Assembly: GCA_000719025.1 (NCBI GenBank)
Contig: JODP01000020.1
Location: 62,001 to 126,000 of the forward strand
DNA: 64,000 bases
Origin: Kineosporia aurantiaca JCM 3230
GTDB taxonomy: Bacteria; Actinomycetota; Actinomycetes; Actinomycetales; Kineosporiaceae
Reading direction: 5' to 3'
Both the position numbers and the translations under genes were made by a program. Positions 60,248 to 64,000 of this stretch are shown in pieces (position 1 is the first letter of the stretch; each line of letters opens with the position of its first letter). The notes beneath the pieces were generated by a model. That model had not been told where the DNA came from. It did no database searches and was given only the letters and a program-made list of their open reading frames with translations.

Positions 60248-62368
60248 ATGACGACGACCTCGCCCGGCCTGCGCCCCGGCCACCAGGCCGAACCACCCGG
60301 CGGCACACCCGACCGCCTGGACGACTCCTCCGGACGGCAGCGCGGCCGTCGTCGGTTCCTCACCTCGGCCGACGGCGATCCGGCCTGGGCCCGCCCGGCC
60401 CTGCTGGTGCTGCTGGTCGCCACCGCCGGGCTGTACCTGCAGAACGTGGCGATCTCGGGCAACGGCAACGACTTCTACGCCGCCGCCGTGCAGGCCGCCT
60501 CGAAGAGCTGGAAGGCCTGGTTCTACGGCTCGTTCGACGCGAGCAACTTCATCACGGTGGACAAGCCGCCCGCCTCGACCTGGGTGATGGGCCTGTCCGC
60601 GCGGATCTTCGGCTACAGCAGCTGGAGCATGCTGGCCCCGCAGGCGCTGGAGTGCGTCGCCGCCGTGGGCCTGCTCTACGCCGCCGTGAAGCGCTGGTCC
60701 GGCCCGGCCGCGGGACTGCTGGCGGGAGCGGTCCTGGCCCTCACCCCGGCCGCCGCGCTGATCTTCCGGTTCAACAACCCGGACGCCCTGCTGGTGCTGC
60801 TGATGACGGCCGCGACCTACTGCATGGTGCGGGCCACCGAGAACGCGTCGACCAAGTGGGTGCTGCTGGCCGGCAGCGCGCTGGGCTTCGCCTTCCTGAC
60901 CAAGATGCTGCAGGGCTGGCTGATCGTGCCCGCCCTGGGCCTGGCCTACCTGATCTGCGCCCCCACCTCGTTCAAGCGCCGCTTCCTGCAGCTGCTGGGC
61001 GGTCTGGCCGCAATGATCGTCTCCTGCGGCTGGTGGATCGCCATCGTCGAACTGGTGCCCGCGAGCGACCGTCCCTACGTCGGCGGCTCGGAGAACGACT
61101 CCATCCTCGAGCTGGTCTTCGGCTACAACGGCCTGGGCCGGATCTTCGGCGGTGACGGTAACGGCGGCGGGGGCGGTGGCGGCGGCGGGATGACCGGCGG
61201 CGCGGCGGGCTCCTCGTTCGGCGGGGCCACCGGCCTGAACCGGCTGTTCAGCTCCGAGATGGGCAACGAGATCTCCTGGCTCCTGCCGGCCGCCCTGGTC
61301 GCCCTGGCGGCCGGGCTGATGATCACCTGGGGCCGGCCGCGCACCGACCGGACCCGGGCCGCGCTGATCATGTGGGGCGGCTGGATGCTCACGGTCGGCC
61401 TGATCTTCAGCTACATGAAGGGCACCATCCACCCCTACTACACGGTGGCCCTGGCACCCGGTATCGCCGGGACGATCGCAGTGGCCGGAGCGGCCCTCTG
61501 GAAGGCCCGCGAGCAGTGGCGGGCCCGGCTCGGCCTGGCCGCGATGGTCCTGGCCAGCGGCCTGTGGTCCTACACCCTGCTGGCTCGGAACGCGGACTGG
61601 CACCCCTGGCTGCGCTACCTGCTGCTGGCGGTCACCGTGATCGCCGGTATCGGCCTGCTGATCCCGGTCCGGCTGGCCACCCGGGCCCTGGTGGTCCTGG
61701 TCCTGGCCGGCCTGCTCGGCGGGATCACCGGCAGCGCCTCCTACGCGGTGGCGACCACCGGCACGGCGCACACCGGCTCCATCCCCTCCGTCGGGCCGTC
61801 CAGCGCGGCGTCCTCGACCGGTGGTTTCGGTGGTGGTGGTGGCGGCGGATTCCCGGGTGGCGGTCGCGGCGGCACGGGCTCGTCCGGGACCGGGACGGCG
61901 CCGGGAGGCACCACCCAGGGCGGAACCGGTACCTCGAGCGGCAGTTCCACCGAGTCCGGCTCCACCGGCTCGACCGAGTCGGAGAGCGGCTCCACCACCC
62001 CCGGCGGCTTCGGTGGCGGAGGCGGGACGGGTGGCAGCACCACGGTCGACTCCGCTCTGGTCACGCTGCTCAAGAACGCCGGCACCAAGTGGGCCGCGGC
62101 CACCGTCGGCTCGAACTCGGCCGCGCCGCTGCAGCTGGCCAGCGGTGAACCGATCATGGCGATGGGCGGGTTCAGCGGGAGCGACCCGACGCCGACCCTG
62201 GCCGAGTTCAAGGCCTACGTCGCGGCCGGCGAGGTGCACTACTACATCGCCAGCGGCAACGGCGGCGGTGGGAGGGGCGGTAACAGTGAAGTCGCCGAAT
62301 GGGTTGCGGCGAACTACACCGCGACTACCGTAGGTGGCTACACGGTCTACGACCTTCAGGCCTCGTAG
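60248..62368 (+). CDS. GT39-type membrane glycosyltransferase (ArnT-like)
   Basis: A 706-residue polytopic glycosyltransferase of the PMT/ArnT (PF13231) group, which uses lipid-linked sugar donors on the outside of the membrane. It has about ten membrane segments, with GNDFYAAAVQAASKSWKAWFYGSFDASNFITVDKPP near the start (the acidic residues and Lys-Pro are typical) and GTIHPYYTVALAPG later. A Gly-rich loop (GDGNGGGGGGGGG) sits between two membrane segments, and a long Gly/Ser/Thr-rich outside loop precedes a C-terminal soluble domain ending VAANYTATTVGGYTVYDLQ. It follows copy 2 of the unknown module by 73 bases and may act in the same polysaccharide or glycoprotein pathway. Confidence 0.87.
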   Translation: MTTTSPGLRPGHQAEPPGGTPDRLDDSSGRQRGRRRFLTSADGDPAWARPALLVLLVATAGLYLQNVAISGNGNDFYAAAVQAASKSWKAWFYGSFDASNFITVDKPPASTWVMGLSARIFGYSSWSMLAPQALECVAAVGLLYAAVKRWSGPAAGLLAGAVLALTPAAALIFRFNNPDALLVLLMTAATYCMVRATENASTKWVLLAGSALGFAFLTKMLQGWLIVPALGLAYLICAPTSFKRRFLQLLGGLAAMIVSCGWWIAIVELVPASDRPYVGGSENDSILELVFGYNGLGRIFGGDGNGGGGGGGGGMTGGAAGSSFGGATGLNRLFSSEMGNEISWLLPAALVALAAGLMITWGRPRTDRTRAALIMWGGWMLTVGLIFSYMKGTIHPYYTVALAPGIAGTIAVAGAALWKAREQWRARLGLAAMVLASGLWSYTLLARNADWHPWLRYLLLAVTVIAGIGLLIPVRLATRALVVLVLAGLLGGITGSASYAVATTGTAHTGSIPSVGPSSAASSTGGFGGGGGGGFPGGGRGGTGSSGTGTAPGGTTQGGTGTSSGSSTESGSTGSTESESGSTTPGGFGGGGGTGGSTTVDSALVTLLKNAGTKWAAATVGSNSAAPLQLASGEPIMAMGGFSGSDPTPTLAEFKAYVAAGEVHYYIASGNGGGGRGGNSEVAEWVAANYTATTVGGYTVYDLQAS

Positions 62369-62492
62369 ACCGACGCCGGAGCCGGCCCAGATCGGGTGCG
62401 GTGGCGCTGCGGAACCCCTCCCCGCGGCGTCATCGCACCGTTTTCTCTCCCTCCTCCCCGGCGCTGACCGTCGGTGAAGCGGGGTGGGGACC

Positions 62493-63122
62493 GTGGAGAC
62501 GCTCGACCTCGGCACCGAGGGCGAAGAACCGCCGGAGGAACCGGCATCTTCCCCGTTGCGGCTCCTGCTCTACGGAATCGTCGCCGTTGTCCTGGTCGGC
62601 CTCGGCAGTCTGCTGATCGCCAACGGCACCGATGCGACGCAGCAGCAGATCCACCCCGTCCCCACATTGAGCCCAACGCCGCCGATCGAGTCCCAGCCGA
62701 TCCTGTTGGACCGGGTCTGCCCGGCCCGCACCGACCATCGCAACTACCTGATCGTGTCCTTCCTGGTGAAGAACGTTCGCGGTACCGCGGTAAGGGTCGC
62801 CGCGATGGCTGGACACCCGCCGCTCGGTGGCGTCACCCAGGCCCGCCCGACGAGGTCAGGTGGCACCTGCCGGCGCCCGGGCCGGGCCCCCGTCAGGTCG
62901 GTCATCGCTTCGGGCGGCAACCGGCTCTACACCATCCGCTGGGACCTCCCGGACACCTGTCCGGAGCCTTACCCTCTGCAGGTGCGGGTTACTTATCAGC
63001 TGCCGGGCGAAGTGGTGATGAAGTCCGACTTCGTCACCGTTCTGGTCGATCTGAGCGGCATCGGCTTCCTCCAGTGCCCCAAGGCGGTCACCGACCTGCC
63101 CACCCCGCTGGGCGACGGCTGA
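62493..63122 (+). CDS. membrane-anchored extracytoplasmic protein (tandem paralogue 1)
   Basis: A 209-residue protein with one N-terminal membrane segment (residues about 23-45) and an outside domain of about 150 residues with four cysteines: VCPARTDHR, GGTCRR, DTCPEPYPLQV and LQCPKA, which could form two disulfides. It is followed by a paralogue of 210 residues with the same start (METLDL) and motifs, 3 bases apart. GTG 62493 is chosen because it aligns with the paralogue's ATG; a longer frame begins at 62484. Function unknown. Confidence 0.75.
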   Translation: METLDLGTEGEEPPEEPASSPLRLLLYGIVAVVLVGLGSLLIANGTDATQQQIHPVPTLSPTPPIESQPILLDRVCPARTDHRNYLIVSFLVKNVRGTAVRVAAMAGHPPLGGVTQARPTRSGGTCRRPGRAPVRSVIASGGNRLYTIRWDLPDTCPEPYPLQVRVTYQLPGEVVMKSDFVTVLVDLSGIGFLQCPKAVTDLPTPLGDG

Positions 63123-63125
63123 ACC

Positions 63126-63758
63126 ATGGAAACCCTCGACCTGGAACCCGGCAACGAGGACAGACCCCCGGAACGACCCACCGTCTCGGCGGCGCGGCTG
63201 CTGCTCTACGCCGTCGCCGCGGCGGCGCTGATCGGGATCGGCAGCCTGATCGTCGGGCACGACACCGCTCCCGAGGTGCCGCCCGACCCTTCCCCGACCC
63301 GGCAGATCCCCCCGCTTCCGACCGAGCCGCCCGCCCTGACCATCGAGAACGCCTGCCCCATCCGCACCGATCACCGTACTGAGCTGACGATTTCCTTTGC
63401 CCTGCGGAACATCTCCTCGGCCCAGGTGGCGATCACCGGGCTGGCCGCGATCCGGTCACCGGACGGGCCGCGGCAGATCGGGCCCACCCGCTCCGGGGGG
63501 TCCTGCGGCCGGACCGGCTGGCAGTCGGCCCGAGAGCCGATCGCGTCGGGTCACGCCCGCATCTACACCGTTCGGTGGGGCCTGCCCAAGACCTGTCCCG
63601 AGCCGTACCCGCTCCAGGTCCACGTCACCTACTACCTTCCCCACCAGGTGATCGAGCAATCCGACATCCTCACCGCGCGGGTCGATCTGAGCGGCATCGG
63701 CTTCCTCCAGTGCCCCAAGGCGACCACCGATCTCCCTACCCCGGCGGGCAGCGGATAA
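63126..63758 (+). CDS. membrane-anchored extracytoplasmic protein (tandem paralogue 2)
   Basis: A 210-residue paralogue of the preceding protein. It shares the METLDL start, an N-terminal membrane segment (residues about 22-42), the Pro-rich stem and the four-cysteine domain (ACPIRTDHR, GGSCGR, KTCPEPYPLQV, LQCPKA). Identity is around half by eye. It starts 3 bases after the previous stop, so the pair is one operon made by tandem duplication. Function unknown. Confidence 0.78.
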   Translation: METLDLEPGNEDRPPERPTVSAARLLLYAVAAAALIGIGSLIVGHDTAPEVPPDPSPTRQIPPLPTEPPALTIENACPIRTDHRTELTISFALRNISSAQVAITGLAAIRSPDGPRQIGPTRSGGSCGRTGWQSAREPIASGHARIYTVRWGLPKTCPEPYPLQVHVTYYLPHQVIEQSDILTARVDLSGIGFLQCPKATTDLPTPAGSG

Positions 63759-63808
63759 TGGGATGCTCTGAAGGTGCGTCGGCTGGCAGGCGGTCCCAGA
63801 CTCGGTGC

Positions 63809-64000
63809 GTGCCGACGGACGTCCATCATTCCGCGACCTGCCCGAAACGGATGGAATTCGGGCCCTGCGGCGGAGTGCACACCGACCTGAGCTGCGAAAT
63901 GGCCGATCAGCCGTGCCCCTTCGCGATCGCTGGCGAAGTCGTGGCCTGGACCGGTCCACCGGTGCCCGAACGCTCCACCTTGGACGTCTCAAAAACCCTC
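63809..64000 (+). CDS. MTHFR C-terminal-type Cys domain protein (5' part)
   Basis: A gene start that runs off the window, so only 64 residues are visible, from a GTG at 63809. The sequence TCPKRMEFGPCGGV followed by SCEMADQPCPF is the conserved Cys-rich block of the MTHFR C-terminal domain (PF12225-type), thought to bind metal or an iron-sulfur cluster. In actinobacteria this block can stand at the N-terminus of a methylenetetrahydrofolate reductase-like protein, so the full gene may be folate related. It lies 51 bases after the second tandem paralogue on the same strand. Confidence 0.7.
   Translation, partial: MPTDVHHSATCPKRMEFGPCGGVHTDLSCEMADQPCPFAIAGEVVAWTGPPVPERSTLDVSKTL

Noticed and set aside
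60221..62515. 764-codon minus-strand frame antisense to the GT39 gene
   Set aside because: Gly/Gln/Arg-rich shadow of the glycosyltransferase, without motifs.

Overview
The window is high-GC DNA with dense, often overlapping genes (many ATGA or GTGA stop/start overlaps) and frequent GTG starts. The gene content points to an actinomycete: an Scr1-type XRE regulator with a DUF397 partner, a mycofactocin-coupled SDR, a DinB/mycothiol-isomerase-like TIGR03086 protein, and a pit / small membrane protein / DUF3349 operon in the same order as Mycobacterium tuberculosis Rv0545c-Rv0543c. A filamentous soil group such as Kineosporiaceae is my guess, not something shown. No rRNA, tRNA, IS element, prophage or CRISPR array was found.

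1-10 kb: a damaged 3' part of cytochrome c oxidase subunit I, a coupled pair of small membrane proteins, a D-mannonate dehydratase behind a LacI-type operator, phoU, and a three-subunit membrane formate dehydrogenase (catalytic, four-cluster ferredoxin, NrfD anchor). 10-20 kb: regulators with their enzymes (TetR, SDR/XRE), cardiolipin synthase, a quinone-oxidoreductase-like MDR protein, an intact diguanylate cyclase, a coupled minus-strand set of an 18-aa peptide, an HExxxH metallopeptidase and a 161-aa protein, and an XRE/DUF397 pair facing two small Cys-motif proteins. 21-37 kb: an MftG-like GMC flavoprotein with an MFS transporter, a truncated globin behind a perfect palindrome, the phosphate transporter operon, a PTS-type dihydroxyacetone kinase operon (dhaK-dhaL-dhaM, with DhaM carrying EIIA, HPr and a full Enzyme I), a mycofactocin-coupled SDR, another MFS protein and a divergent MDR/TetR pair.

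37-64 kb is rich in envelope and exopolysaccharide genes. A polyprenyl-phosphate sugar transferase, a WcaI-like glycosyltransferase and a WcaF-like acyltransferase form one operon. A two-membrane-segment protein of unknown function sits divergently beside the sugar transferase. The same pair (second sugar transferase plus second copy of the unknown protein) recurs at 56.6-60.2 kb, followed by a GT39 membrane glycosyltransferase and two tandem paralogous lipoprotein-sized membrane proteins. Between the copies lie a GH15 enzyme, ROK and MFS proteins, a threonine dehydratase, an EAL protein with a decayed GGDEF domain, a 1198-aa membrane-anchored protein with a 15-bp minisatellite, and an FHA plus winged-helix protein. 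The window ends in a gene start with a Cys-rich MTHFR C-terminal-type domain.

The most interesting items are the duplicated sugar-transferase/unknown-protein module, the 13-nt CATGATCACGGGG element repeated with 22-nt period at two distant intergenic sites, the minisatellite protein, and the peptide/HExxxH metallopeptidase operon. Cyclic-di-GMP proteins and exopolysaccharide genes in one window suggest surface control, but no direct link is visible.
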